Below, in pieces: positions 36,005 to 44,370 of a stretch of 64,000 nt of DNA. Positions within the stretch are counted from its first letter, which is position 1, and each line of letters opens with the position of its first letter. This stretch comes from JAKVAV01 sp047633195 (GTDB lineage Bacteria; Bacteroidota; Bacteroidia; Flavobacteriales_D; Cryomorphaceae): positions 62,001-126,000 of the forward strand of contig JBLIEU010000002.1 of the NCBI GenBank assembly GCA_047633195.1, written 5' to 3'. The notes beneath the pieces are model-generated. The model saw nothing but the letters and a program-made list of their open reading frames with translations. It was not told the DNA's origin and ran no database searches. The position numbers and the translations under genes were made by a program.

Positions 36005-36099
36005 TACCTTTACTACTTCATGTATACCTCCTTTTGTTTAATCGACAGTTAGGTGTACTTGTTTTGTCCGAAGCGTTCATGCGCTTCGGGCTTTTTATT
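36005..36099 (+). ncRNA. Candidate small RNA ending in an orphan terminator
   Basis: In the 477-base gap between two leftward genes, the plus strand has a good intrinsic terminator: CCGAAGCG (36068-36075) pairs with CGCTTCGG (36082-36089), followed by GCTTTTTATTT. No rightward protein gene lies upstream within 3 kb. A TACCTTTA at 36005-36012, one base off the -7 consensus, could start a transcript of about 80 bases. The rest of the gap (35912-36004 and 36100-36330) shows no gene. Existence of the RNA is inference. Confidence 0.35.
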
Positions 36100-36330
36100 T
36101 ACTCCTCTCAGAGCAAATCTTTTTACTTCTATGTTTCCATGAGGCAGTCTTCTCTATTCTGTCCTCTCCTTATCTGTTTTGGTTGTTTTGAAGTTAGGAA
36201 AAGATTTGGTGTATCCAAGCGCGAGTAATATTTCGTTTAGGTTACCTAGTTACATAGTTATCTGTTTTTCTGTTGGTTGCGCCTTGGTATCCAGCGAACG
36301 GAAAACCCAAACAGTATCTGTCTTTAGCAA

Positions 36331-36364
36331 ACAAAAAAAGCCGCCTCAATTCAATGAGACGGCT
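36331..36364 (-). terminator. Intrinsic terminator of the peroxiredoxin gene
   Basis: On the minus strand AGCCGTCTCA pairs with TGAGGCGGCT (one T-G wobble) and is followed by seven T, then GTTTG. It lies 25 bases after the peroxiredoxin stop. Confidence 0.85.
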
Positions 36365-36388
36365 CTAATAAAGATGTGATATTCTGCT

Positions 36389-37021
36389 CTAGTTGGCAGC
36401 AAGATATTCTGCTACACCTGAATGCGTCGCCTGCATTCCTTCTTTTCCTTTTTCCCAGTTTGCCGGACATACTTCTCCTTTTTCTTCGAAAAACTGAAGT
36501 GCATCAACCATGCGCAAAGCTTCGTCTACGTTTCTTCCCAACGGAAGGTCGTTTACCACTTGGTGACGAACGATTCCTTCCTTGTCAATCAAGAAAAGAC
36601 CTCGGTAAGCTACCAACTCGCCTTCTGCTTGGAGCATACCCTCTTCATCGTAGAAGAAGTCGCCAGCCAAAACATCGAAATTGTGTGAAATGGTCTTGTT
36701 GGTATCTGCAACAATCGGGTAGGTGATTCCTTGGATTCCTCCTTGGTCTTTGGTCAATTGCAACCAACCCCAGTGCGACTGCTCAGTATCTGTAGATACA
36801 GCAACGATCTCAACTCCTCGTTCCTTGAACGCATCCAATTTTGCTTGGAAAGCGTGAAGCTCAGTAGGACATACAAAAGTGAAATCCTTCGGGTAAAAGA
36901 AAAGTATAACGTGTTTAGAGCCAATGTACTGGTCTAATGAAAAATCTTCGACGATCTCCTCTCCGTTTATAACCGCGGCGGCTTTAAATTGAGGAGCTTT
37001 TTTTCCAACTAATACTGACAT
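36389..37021 (-). CDS. Typical 2-Cys peroxiredoxin (AhpC/Prx1 type)
   Basis: A 210-residue peroxidase reducing hydrogen peroxide and organic peroxides. The peroxidatic Cys51 is in FTFVCPTELHAF, the resolving Cys185 is in GEVCPANW. The conserved Thr/Arg surroundings and VSTDTEQSHWGW are present, and the C-terminal tail includes the YL segment of overoxidation-sensitive forms (GVAEYLAAN). It is a stand-alone gene with its own promoter (TACCTTTG, 37047-37054 on the minus strand) and terminator. The OxyR homolog at 56.2 kb is a plausible regulator, but no binding site was identified. Confidence 0.95.
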   Translation of the reverse strand: MSVLVGKKAPQFKAAAVINGEEIVEDFSLDQYIGSKHVILFFYPKDFTFVCPTELHAFQAKLDAFKERGVEIVAVSTDTEQSHWGWLQLTKDQGGIQGITYPIVADTNKTISHNFDVLAGDFFYDEEGMLQAEGELVAYRGLFLIDKEGIVRHQVVNDLPLGRNVDEALRMVDALQFFEEKGEVCPANWEKGKEGMQATHSGVAEYLAAN

Positions 37022-37046
37022 AATGCTTGCTTTATTTTGTGAACTT

Positions 37047-37054
37047 CAAAGGTA
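37047..37054 (-). promoter_or_regulatory. -7 element of the peroxiredoxin promoter
   Basis: The minus strand reads TACCTTTG, a perfect TAnnTTTG match, 25 bases before the ATG. A TTG lies close upstream but at a shorter spacing than a usual -33 element. Confidence 0.6.
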
Positions 37055-37132
37055 AGTCAACGGTTTAGCTCAGATGGTCTCTATGCTATTGCTTCTTTCT
37101 ATCAATTGATAGAGCCACTTTAAAAAGTAGCG

Positions 37133-37864
37133 TTAGATGAGCAGCACCAAGGCCAATCCCAGAATGATGGCGATGGCTTTTGGCCAGCTTAGGCGGTGTG
37201 CTTCGTCCGCTTCGAAGATGATGGTGGTGCTGACGTGAAGAAAAATACCCACGGCAATTGCGAGGATGATGGAATAAATCTCGGTGGGGTCATTCGAAGA
37301 TGTCTGCAAAAAGTACTGTCCGAGAAGAATTCCAAGGGGAGTAGCTAAGGCGTATATGACGATGTAACCGATTACTTTCGATTTTTTCTCAAAAACGTGG
37401 TAGAGTATGGCCGCCAAGGCGATGGCTTCGGGAATTTTGTGAATCGCTATACCGATCACCAAGCTGCCTGTGTCGAAGCCGTGACCACCGTGATTGTGAT
37501 CAAATCCACCGCCCAGAGGTAGGCCCTCAACGATAGAATGGAGAAACAGACTCACGAAAATACCCAGTGGAAAAGGATTTTTGTCAGATACGTGGTGGTG
37601 GATATGGCCGTGCTCCACTCCTCTAGAAAAATAGTCCATGACCATTTGGATAAGGAAGCCCAGTAATATGTATAGACCCGCATCGTGGCCCAGATGAATG
37701 TAAATTTCGGGAAGCAGGTGCATGATGGCCAATGCAAATAGATACGCCCCACTGAAGGCTAGGAGTACTTTGACATCTTTTGTTAGCCTTCCATGTAGGT
37801 ACATTCCACCTATTCCAGAAGAAACTCCGACTACAAACAATATGAGGACGAACGACCAAGTCAT
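37133..37864 (-). CDS. ZIP-family metal (zinc/iron) transporter
   Basis: A 243-residue membrane protein with about eight helices. A His-rich cytoplasmic loop lies near residue 85 (VEHGHIHHHVSDKN). The metal-site helices are recognisable: helix IV with LHSIVEGLPLGGGF and helix V with AIHKIPEAIALAAIL (the conserved His, Glu and Pro). ZIP proteins move Zn2+ or other divalent cations into the cytoplasm. It overlaps the preceding methyltransferase gene by 4 bases. No metal operator was seen. Confidence 0.9.
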   Translation of the reverse strand: MTWSFVLILFVVGVSSGIGGMYLHGRLTKDVKVLLAFSGAYLFALAIMHLLPEIYIHLGHDAGLYILLGFLIQMVMDYFSRGVEHGHIHHHVSDKNPFPLGIFVSLFLHSIVEGLPLGGGFDHNHGGHGFDTGSLVIGIAIHKIPEAIALAAILYHVFEKKSKVIGYIVIYALATPLGILLGQYFLQTSSNDPTEIYSIILAIAVGIFLHVSTTIIFEADEAHRLSWPKAIAIILGLALVLLI

Positions 37865-38655
37865 GTGTTGCGGCCTATCAAGATTAAGCGAGAAGACTTT
37901 TCAACGTCAAATTTATCGAGATTGTAATTTCCAAAAATGTCGAGAATTTCTAAACCATTGCGGTAAAACATTCCCATAAGATCTTCTTTTGTGAGGGCTT
38001 TCACTCTTTCGTGGAAAGTGTATTCAAGATCTCCGTCTTTCAATTCAATGGTTTTGACAATATACCCATCTTCATTTGTTCGGGTGATTTTGAATGTTAC
38101 TCCATCAATTTCTATTGTTTCAGAAGGAACCAAGCCCTTCGTGACCTTCTCTACATTCATAAAGTCAAGGACAACTTTTCCTTTGGGCTTGAGCTCATTG
38201 GCAATAGCCGTCAAGACAAGTTCATTTTCCGCTAGGGTTTGGAAGTAGCCGAAGCTTGTGAAGAGGTTTAGTACGTAGTCAAAAACAGATTCTCCGAGCG
38301 ACTCTCTCATGTCGTGCTGCAAAAAGTGCAAGCGATCATTGCTGCTTTGATTTGCCAGCCTGATATTTTCTTCGGCAAGATCAGCACCTGTGACCTCATA
38401 TCCTGCTCGGTTGACTGTCAGACTATGCCTGCCTTTTCCGCAAGCAAGGTCTAGGAAATGCGCGCCAAGGTCAGGAGCCAAGTACTTTAGCAGATTCAGT
38501 ATAAAACGCTCTGCCTCATCCTCATCGCGGTTGCGGTAAAGGAGATGGTAATATGGGGAATTAAACCAGGTGCGATACCAGGATTTATCAGACGTAGAGG
38601 TTGATTCCAATGTGAAAAAATAAGGCTGCGAAGCTATGAAATAATGCGTTGTCAT
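37861..38655 (-). CDS. Class I SAM-dependent methyltransferase
   Basis: A 264-residue cytoplasmic protein with a Rossmann methyltransferase core: motif I HFLDLACGKGRHSLTV, the acidic post-I position in VTGADLAEEN, and FDYVLNLFTSFGYF. The N-terminal WYRTWFNSPYYHLLYRNRDE is typical of a Bacteroidota family whose substrate is unknown. The first 20 or so residues before that block are not conserved as far as I know, so the true start could be later. It is coupled to the ZIP transporter and is divergent from siaB. Confidence 0.85.
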   Translation of the reverse strand: MTTHYFIASQPYFFTLESTSTSDKSWYRTWFNSPYYHLLYRNRDEDEAERFILNLLKYLAPDLGAHFLDLACGKGRHSLTVNRAGYEVTGADLAEENIRLANQSSNDRLHFLQHDMRESLGESVFDYVLNLFTSFGYFQTLAENELVLTAIANELKPKGKVVLDFMNVEKVTKGLVPSETIEIDGVTFKITRTNEDGYIVKTIELKDGDLEYTFHERVKALTKEDLMGMFYRNGLEILDIFGNYNLDKFDVEKSSRLILIGRNT

Positions 38656-38718
38656 TTAATTAACATCAGCTTGAAGAAATAATTAAATCAATTGACAAAG
38701 CGGCCGGCTTCAAAAAAC

Positions 38719-38726
38719 TATATTTG
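38719..38726 (+). promoter_or_regulatory. -7 element of the siaB-siaC promoter
   Basis: TATATTTG matches TAnnTTTG exactly. It overlaps a potential TTG start at 38724, which argues that siaB really starts at TTG 38742 or ATG 38778. Confidence 0.55.
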
Positions 38727-38741
38727 GCAAAACGATCAGTT

Positions 38742-39290
38742 TTGACGGAGATTAACGAGATTTTTGATCTGTACGATTCAATGGAAAAGAAGAACATCAT
38801 GCTCTCCTTTAAGGGCGAGATGTCTCCAGAGCTTCTTACGTCGATTTTACAGATTATCGAAAACAAGCTTGATCGTTTTGGCGAAAGCACAAAGGTCAAA
38901 AAGCGAATGTTCAATATCATGGTGGAATGTTTGCAAAACCTTCATCATCATATTACCCAGCCCGCAAAAGATGCGGGTAAGGACATGCCTTCTGTCATCG
39001 TGATGGTGGCTAAGAATGTTACTGGGTACTCCGTTATCACTGGAAACTTTGTTCAGGACAAAGAAGTTGGTGGCTTGAAAAATAGATTGGAGGAAATCAA
39101 CTCTATGGACAAGGAACAGGTGAAAGAACTCTACAAGTCTGTTCTTGCTGAGGGAAAGATTTCTGAGAAAGGCGGTGGCGGATTGGGTATGATCGACATA
39201 GCCCGAAAGAGTGGAGAGAAATTGGATTTTGGTTTTATTCCTTTTGGAGAGGAGAAGTCATTTTTCAGCTTAAATGTCAAGGTAAAATAA
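38742..39290 (+). CDS. siaB: SiaB-family protein kinase
   Basis: About 182 residues from TTG 38742 (MTEINEIFDLYDSMEKKN; ATG 38778 is an alternative). It belongs to the SiaB/DUF6272 family of HATPase-like kinases. The N-box-like helix is VECLQNLHHHIT (Glu, Asn), followed by SVIVMVAKN and a glycine-rich segment KGGGGLGMIDIARKSG. In Pseudomonas SiaB phosphorylates SiaC and so controls a diguanylate cyclase; here siaC follows 16 bases later. The SiaA phosphatase and SiaD cyclase are not in the window. Target in this organism unknown. Confidence 0.85.
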   Translation: MTEINEIFDLYDSMEKKNIMLSFKGEMSPELLTSILQIIENKLDRFGESTKVKKRMFNIMVECLQNLHHHITQPAKDAGKDMPSVIVMVAKNVTGYSVITGNFVQDKEVGGLKNRLEEINSMDKEQVKELYKSVLAEGKISEKGGGGLGMIDIARKSGEKLDFGFIPFGEEKSFFSLNVKVK

Positions 39291-39306
39291 AAAATCAACT
39301 AGTCAA

Positions 39307-39690
39307 ATGGAGAGCATTAATATAGAAGGAACACCAAAGACACCTACCGTTAAGTTTGACAGTTTGTCGGGCGTTTTGGTGATTCGCGGAAGGTCTATTC
39401 CTGAGAATTCAATTGATTTTTTCAAACCCTTAATCGATTGGCTCGACGCTTATGCAAACGGCAATGGTGAAGGCCTGACTTTGAATATGGAATTGGAATA
39501 CTTCAATACAAGTAGTTCCAAATGTATTCTTGACGTTTTCAAGAAGCTTGAGAATATCTCAAAGCAAGGAAAGACTATCTCAGTGAAATGGCATTACGAA
39601 GAAGACGACGAAGATATGCTCGAGGCTGGCGAAGATTATGACGCCATAATTGATATTGCGTTTGAGATGGTTAAGGTTGAGGAGATTTAG
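39307..39690 (+). CDS. siaC: SiaC-family regulatory phosphoprotein (DUF1987)
   Basis: A 127-residue protein with the family core FDSLSGVLVIRGRSIPENS and LEYFNTSSSKCILDVFKKLE. Thr68 in FNTSS falls at the same number as the phosphorylated Thr68 that I recall for Pseudomonas SiaC. The C-terminal strand is preceded by an acidic stretch (YEEDDEDMLEAGED). SiaC acts as a STAS-like switch that binds its partner only when unphosphorylated. It is cotranscribed with siaB and followed by a copy of the intergenic repeat family. Confidence 0.88.
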   Translation: MESINIEGTPKTPTVKFDSLSGVLVIRGRSIPENSIDFFKPLIDWLDAYANGNGEGLTLNMELEYFNTSSSKCILDVFKKLENISKQGKTISVKWHYEEDDEDMLEAGEDYDAIIDIAFEMVKVEEI

Positions 39691-39707
39691 TAAGTATCCG
39701 TCCTTTT

Positions 39708-39865
39708 AATCGAGAGTCTGAACTAAAAAGTTTTTTTGCAACCGTTGCAGTGAGCCTGTCGAAGAGGCGCATGTAGGGCCGCAAACCAAGGAGTCCTGAT
39801 AGCTATCGGGATGACTTTTTTTAAAACAAGTGCAGCGCCGATAACGAGCTCTGACTTACAGACGC
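39708..39865 (-). repeat. Dispersed intergenic repeat, copy 1 (reverse orientation)
   Basis: Read on the minus strand it begins CGTCTGTAAGTCAGAGC, carries TTATCGGCGCTGCACTTG and AAAAAGTCATC, then a palindrome CCCGATAGCTATCAGGA, then CTCCTTGG, and ends AGTTCAGACTCTCGATT. The order and spacing match copies at 49.9, 54.6, 58.0 and 62.5 kb. It fills the gap between siaC and the ABC transporter gene. Confidence 0.7.
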
Positions 39866-39868
39866 TAA

Positions 39869-42800
39869 TTACTTCTTGCCAGGAAGACTCAAATTGTCTT
39901 CAATCAATCGCATCATTCTAGGGAATACATCGAAGAAAAGACACAGGATCAATGCTATGGTCATAGCCCAAATCACCATTAGGTTGGCAAAGAAAGTGTC
40001 GATGAAATTTCCAAAGAGTTTCTTGGCAGGTGCGTAGAAGTGTGCGCTGAAAAAATCAGAATTGTAAGGCATCAAATAGATCAAATCCTTTTTTTGGATC
40101 AGCTCACCATTGTGCTCAGCAATGTAATTTAAGTCGTTTCTATTGGTCGCAAATATTTCGAGTTGGTCATTCTTATAATTGTCAAAAAGCAATTCATATT
40201 GGCTGTCCTTGTTGCCCTCACGAGTCATTGCATAAATGGCGTTTTCTTTTTCACTCTCAGCTTGGTTGTAAACCTTCCGGTAATGGTTTTCCAATAAATC
40301 GAGGTGATCTCTAAGGTCGGAGATGTGGTCAATACTGATGGCCTCAGGAGTCAACTCGTTCACTTCGGTGAATCTTATCCCTTTCAGAAACGCATTTTCC
40401 TTTTGAAGCTCATTTCTCAAAACGGTAAGTTCTGATTCCAGTTCAGTGGTGGCTGATTCATCATCGATTATTCTCGAAACATGCGCCGCTTTGTTCTTCA
40501 GTTCAGTGATCCAGTAGTCCTTCTTCCAGTTGGAAAATTTCTTTCTTCTCTCGAGTTCGTAAAAGTTTTCTTCGTAATCATTCCACTTGAACTGAGTTAC
40601 CGCGATGGCTTCATAAGCCCAACGACTGGCCATAATGTTTCCAATCCATGGCACACCTTTTTGCGAGGCGAAAATAGGATTGAGTCGGTCAAACCTTACA
40701 ATGATTCCACTAAAAAGTAGTTGCGGAATAATCACAATCGGAATTAAGATGTAAATCACTTTGGCCGAATTGAAACTGGCTGAGATATTGAGCCCAAGAA
40801 TGTTTGCAAAAGTACAGGTGGAAAAAAGGATCGCCCAATACGGCAATGTCATTCCTTTGATTTCGAGAATCGTATTTCCGATGATCACAAAAAGAAACAT
40901 TTGGATTGCTGAAATCGCCAGCATGATGCCGATTTTTCCAGAGAGGTAACTCCCTCGACTTAAATTGAGGAAAGATTCTCTCTTTCTGATTTTTTTGTCG
41001 CGGATGATCTCCTCTGAGCTCACCGTCAGTCCGATGAATAGAGCAACGATTACCGAGATGAAGATGTAAACTGGAATATTTTCGTTTTCCCTGAATACAT
41101 ATTCTGAAGAACCTCCTGACGGAACGAAAAACCGCATGAAAAAGGCGAGAATCATTGCCAAAACTGGAGCTTCTAAAAGGTTGATTAGTACATATTGTCG
41201 GTTGGTAAGCTTCGAGAGTACATCGCGTTTCACGAATATGGCCAACTGCTGCAGCTTACTCGGAATGGTGAAGTTGCTTTTGGGAAGTTCGTTTACTTCT
41301 TCAGTAGTGGTATCGAAGATTTCAATGTTTTCCTTGTAAAGTTGATTCCACTCCAAGGGAGAAATTTTCCTCTCGGGAGTGAGGTTTCCGAATTCGTCAA
41401 CCACCTTTGATTCGATAATATTGAAGACATCTTCGGTCTTTACATTTCCGCAGCTTAAGCACTCGGCTTCTTCGCTGTTTACGTGGTTTACCATCTTGCG
41501 GAAATACACAAGACTATCCACAGGGTTTCCGCTGTAAATGGGGTAGCCACCTTTATCTAGTAATAGCAGGCTATCAAACATCTTGAAGATATCTGAAGAA
41601 GGCTGGTGAATTACCACAAAGATCAATTTGCCCTTGAGGCAAAGTTCCTTGAGTAAATCCATAATGTTTTCTGAATCTCTGGAAGATAGTCCTGAAGTAG
41701 GTTCGTCAATGAAAAGAACGGCAGGTTCGCGGATCAACTCCAATGCGATGTTGAGTCTTTTTCGCTGTCCACCACTGATGGTTTTATCCAAAGGGTTCCC
41801 GACTTTCAAGTCTGACGTTTCGGTCAGGCCTAAAGTGGAGAGCATATCGTGCACCAACACGGTGATTTCTTCATCGGTCTTCTGCCCGAAACAAAGTTTT
41901 GTGTTGTAAAAGAGATTTTGGAATACGGTCAATTCCTCGATGAGCAAATCGTCTTGAGCGATGTATCCTATCACTCCTTCAACGGCGTGAGCATCGCGGT
42001 GAATGTCGATACCATTGATACTGACTGAACCGAGCTTGGGTTCCAAGTTTCCATTGAGGACATTTAGTAGGGTAGATTTACCGCTACCACTTGCCCCCAT
42101 TATTCCTACTAGACTTCCCGAATTTTCTTCGAGGTTAACATCATTGAGACCAATGTTTCCTTTTTTGAAAGTGTATGAAACTCCAGTTGCTCTAAATTGA
42201 ATACTGACACTGTCATTGTCCTTTAAAAATGAGCCCAAGATGTCGCTGTAGTAGATAGGACTGATCTTGGGTCCTCTGATAGAAGCACCCTGATTGAGTA
42301 CATAAAACCGATCATTTACAATCGGCTGCCCCGATACATTGTACCTCCCATTTCCTTTGTACTTAATGAAGTGAAGGTTTACTGTGGGCAGTCTTAATAT
42401 TCTAAAATAACCATCCAGTCCTTTTGCTATCAAGTGTTTTCCAAATGCTCCAGCCGAATCGGTATTGTCGGTTACGTACATCACATTATGCGATGCGATG
42501 AGTTCAGTTTCTTTTTCTTCGACAAAGAGGCGAGCCAATTTGTACTCTTCCATGTCGAAGTTGAAGGTCATGGCCACCGTATTCACAAATTCTTGCTCCA
42601 AGTCACTTACCTCAGTATGGGTATAGATGAATTCAAGGAGCCGAATGAGAACGATGGTTTTCTGGCGCTGAGTGAGCTCTTCGTTTATTTCGGTACAGAT
42701 TCTTAAAACCTTTACCGAATTTCCTGCCATTCGTTTTTGCTTGCCATTTTTGGCTGACGAGATCTTTTGGTAAGTCTCTAAGTAATCTTCGAAAAGGTCG

Positions 42801-42949
42801 AGGTATTTACGGACGAGCTTGCCAGGAAGGCGCTCTTTTAGGAAAGATTCAACAATAGTGCGTCCACTCAGATCCTGCTCATCTGAAGGGTCAACCCTTG
42901 CAATAATTGCAAAAAGCTGTACCAATGCATTCAGTATTCGTTCGCTCAT
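39869..42949 (-). CDS. ABCG-type ABC transporter, fused ATPase and permease with N-terminal extension
   Basis: A 1026-residue protein. Residues 1-145 form a helical TerB-like region, 150-250 a poorly known domain, and 255-490 an ATPase (Walker A GASGSGKST at 285-293, signature ISGGQRKR, Walker B AVLFIDEP, switch HQPSSD). Then comes an ABC2-type permease of about six helices (from about residue 570), with a large extracytoplasmic, coiled-coil-containing loop before the last helix. A Cys pair (ECLSCGN) sits between the domains. The ATPase-then-permease order is that of ABCG half transporters. Substrate unknown. The terminator just upstream separates it from the preceding operon. Confidence 0.88.
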   Translation of the reverse strand: MSERILNALVQLFAIIARVDPSDEQDLSGRTIVESFLKERLPGKLVRKYLDLFEDYLETYQKISSAKNGKQKRMAGNSVKVLRICTEINEELTQRQKTIVLIRLLEFIYTHTEVSDLEQEFVNTVAMTFNFDMEEYKLARLFVEEKETELIASHNVMYVTDNTDSAGAFGKHLIAKGLDGYFRILRLPTVNLHFIKYKGNGRYNVSGQPIVNDRFYVLNQGASIRGPKISPIYYSDILGSFLKDNDSVSIQFRATGVSYTFKKGNIGLNDVNLEENSGSLVGIMGASGSGKSTLLNVLNGNLEPKLGSVSINGIDIHRDAHAVEGVIGYIAQDDLLIEELTVFQNLFYNTKLCFGQKTDEEITVLVHDMLSTLGLTETSDLKVGNPLDKTISGGQRKRLNIALELIREPAVLFIDEPTSGLSSRDSENIMDLLKELCLKGKLIFVVIHQPSSDIFKMFDSLLLLDKGGYPIYSGNPVDSLVYFRKMVNHVNSEEAECLSCGNVKTEDVFNIIESKVVDEFGNLTPERKISPLEWNQLYKENIEIFDTTTEEVNELPKSNFTIPSKLQQLAIFVKRDVLSKLTNRQYVLINLLEAPVLAMILAFFMRFFVPSGGSSEYVFRENENIPVYIFISVIVALFIGLTVSSEEIIRDKKIRKRESFLNLSRGSYLSGKIGIMLAISAIQMFLFVIIGNTILEIKGMTLPYWAILFSTCTFANILGLNISASFNSAKVIYILIPIVIIPQLLFSGIIVRFDRLNPIFASQKGVPWIGNIMASRWAYEAIAVTQFKWNDYEENFYELERRKKFSNWKKDYWITELKNKAAHVSRIIDDESATTELESELTVLRNELQKENAFLKGIRFTEVNELTPEAISIDHISDLRDHLDLLENHYRKVYNQAESEKENAIYAMTREGNKDSQYELLFDNYKNDQLEIFATNRNDLNYIAEHNGELIQKKDLIYLMPYNSDFFSAHFYAPAKKLFGNFIDTFFANLMVIWAMTIALILCLFFDVFPRMMRLIEDNLSLPGKK

Positions 42950-42967
42950 ATCAGTTCAAAAGGGGTC

Positions 42968-42998
42968 AAAAAAAACGCCTCGAATTTCGAGGCGTTTT
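42968..42998 (-). terminator. Intrinsic terminator after the 44.3-43.0 kb operon
   Basis: AAACGCCTCGAA and TTCGAGGCGTTT form a perfect 12-bp stem with almost no loop. On the minus strand it runs into eight T. It lies 21 bases after the stop of the 43019-43432 gene and just before the ABC transporter start. Confidence 0.85.
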
Positions 42999-43018
42999 AC
43001 AATTCAGTAAGGATTAAA

Positions 43019-43432
43019 TTACTTCTCGAATCCAACGATTAGTACGGCGCAACCTGAAGTTTGTTTCGTTTTGTCGAGCTTGGCTTCCAGTCTCACATCC
43101 AGTGTTGACTCAATTTCAAAATCCCAGTAGGGACTATTCTGGTGGTCTTCGTTGGAAAAAAGTAGATTATTGTCCTGATCATATAAAGAGAAAATGAGCT
43201 GTTCTTCCTCCATACCGCTATATGCGGCGATCCGGTATTTACTATTTCCGAAGAAAGTCGTTTCGAATTCAGCGATTTGTCCGTCGAAGATCAATGCCCG
43301 GTAAGACTGTCCATCAGGGATGAAAGTTTCGTTCATGAATTCACGAGCAAGGTAGGCTGTGCTATCGCATTGGGCAGACAGATGCCAAATGGGGGCAAAG
43401 GCGAGGATGATAATAAATAGGAGTCTTTTCAT
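43019..43432 (-). CDS. Small exported protein of unknown function
   Basis: A 137-residue protein with a signal peptide ending at LSAQCD. A beta-rich domain follows, with alternating patterns (TTFFGNSKYRIAAYSGMEEEQLIFSLYD) and two Cys near the ends (Cys22 and the one in SGCAVLIVG) that may form a disulfide. I do not recognise the family. It overlaps the preceding lipoprotein gene by 4 bases and is followed by a terminator, so the two form a unit. Confidence 0.7.
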   Translation of the reverse strand: MKRLLFIIILAFAPIWHLSAQCDSTAYLAREFMNETFIPDGQSYRALIFDGQIAEFETTFFGNSKYRIAAYSGMEEEQLIFSLYDQDNNLLFSNEDHQNSPYWDFEIESTLDVRLEAKLDKTKQTSGCAVLIVGFEK

Positions 43433-44325
43433 TTTGCAGTGATTTTTGTTCGCGCTGATTCCAACAAGTTTGCTATCGAATGGAGCAATGAATCAGAAAC
43501 CTGATAATCTGTTTTGCTTTTGATTGCCGTCACTTTTTTTGAAAGATCGGTTGCGGAGTTTTCAAAAGCATAAGAGGATTGAACATTGGCGTAAGCCTCT
43601 TCAATGCTACCCAACACTTGATAGAGCTCGCTCTTTTTGAAATTATCATCGGTAGTTAAACCGAGAGTCTTTACGATGGTTGAGCTACTTTTCTTTTGCT
43701 GTGCGACCCGATCTCTGGCGTCTTTATTTCCGTCTATTGCAGATTGAGCGGTCAAATGCGATGATTCTATCCATCCACCTAAGATGACCAAACTCGCAAT
43801 ATCATACCTCTCGTTCTTCTTTAGGTAGGCATCGCTTTCCTCATAAAATCGACTGATCAAATACACCAGTGAATCTGGATTATCTGCATTGGCACCTAAA
43901 CGCTTCATCAGCTCTGGACTTATCGCAGAACTAATACCGAGATCTTTCGCTAAATTATCAATTGCTTTAAAGTAAGATAGAGCCTTTTGGCCGTCTTGAT
44001 AGAGTGATGAATAAGCCATGTCAGTTCCATAAACCCCAATGTTCATGGCTTTCTGGGCATTCGTCTCGTAGTTGCTGTAGCTTTTGGCATCGTTCAGCAA
44101 TTCAGGCTTGTAGTCGGCTTCCGATTCTTTGATCAGAATGGCCGTTTGGATGGGCGAAGGAATGCTGAAGAGCACACCCGAAACATTCACAATATTGGAT
44201 TTGACACTGTCCAGAGACATTGACTTTGTGCTTTCCGATTTTTCTAAGCTCTTTTCTCCGCAAGCAATTGCGAACAGTAAAATGCCTGAAAAAAGGACAA
44301 TGGGTAAGACGCGAAAATTCTTCAT
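43429..44325 (-). CDS. Lipoprotein of unknown function
   Basis: A 298-residue lipoprotein (lipobox LLFAIAC, Cys about residue 22). The mature part is predicted almost wholly helical, with few aromatic residues in the tail. Conserved-looking pieces are MNIGVYGTDMAYSSLY and ASLVILGGWIESSHL. I have seen this kind of helical lipoprotein in other Bacteroidota but cannot name it. It is translationally coupled (4-base overlap) to the following small exported protein, suggesting a shared periplasmic role. Confidence 0.72.
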   Translation of the reverse strand: MKNFRVLPIVLFSGILLFAIACGEKSLEKSESTKSMSLDSVKSNIVNVSGVLFSIPSPIQTAILIKESEADYKPELLNDAKSYSNYETNAQKAMNIGVYGTDMAYSSLYQDGQKALSYFKAIDNLAKDLGISSAISPELMKRLGANADNPDSLVYLISRFYEESDAYLKKNERYDIASLVILGGWIESSHLTAQSAIDGNKDARDRVAQQKKSSSTIVKTLGLTTDDNFKKSELYQVLGSIEEAYANVQSSYAFENSATDLSKKVTAIKSKTDYQVSDSLLHSIANLLESARTKITAK

Positions 44326-44370
44326 TACAATGGTTTTAAAGGAGGAATTCCGTTAGGTCTATTCTCTATT

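Noticed and set aside
35926..36228. 100-residue plus-strand frame in the 477-base gap
   Set aside because: It runs through a clear transcription terminator at 36068-36099 and has random-looking composition.
37056..37080. tRNA-like D-arm sequence TTAGCTCAGATGGTC upstream of the peroxiredoxin promoter
   Set aside because: There is no acceptor stem, anticodon arm or TTCGAAT-type T-arm in the next 70 bases, so it is probably chance.
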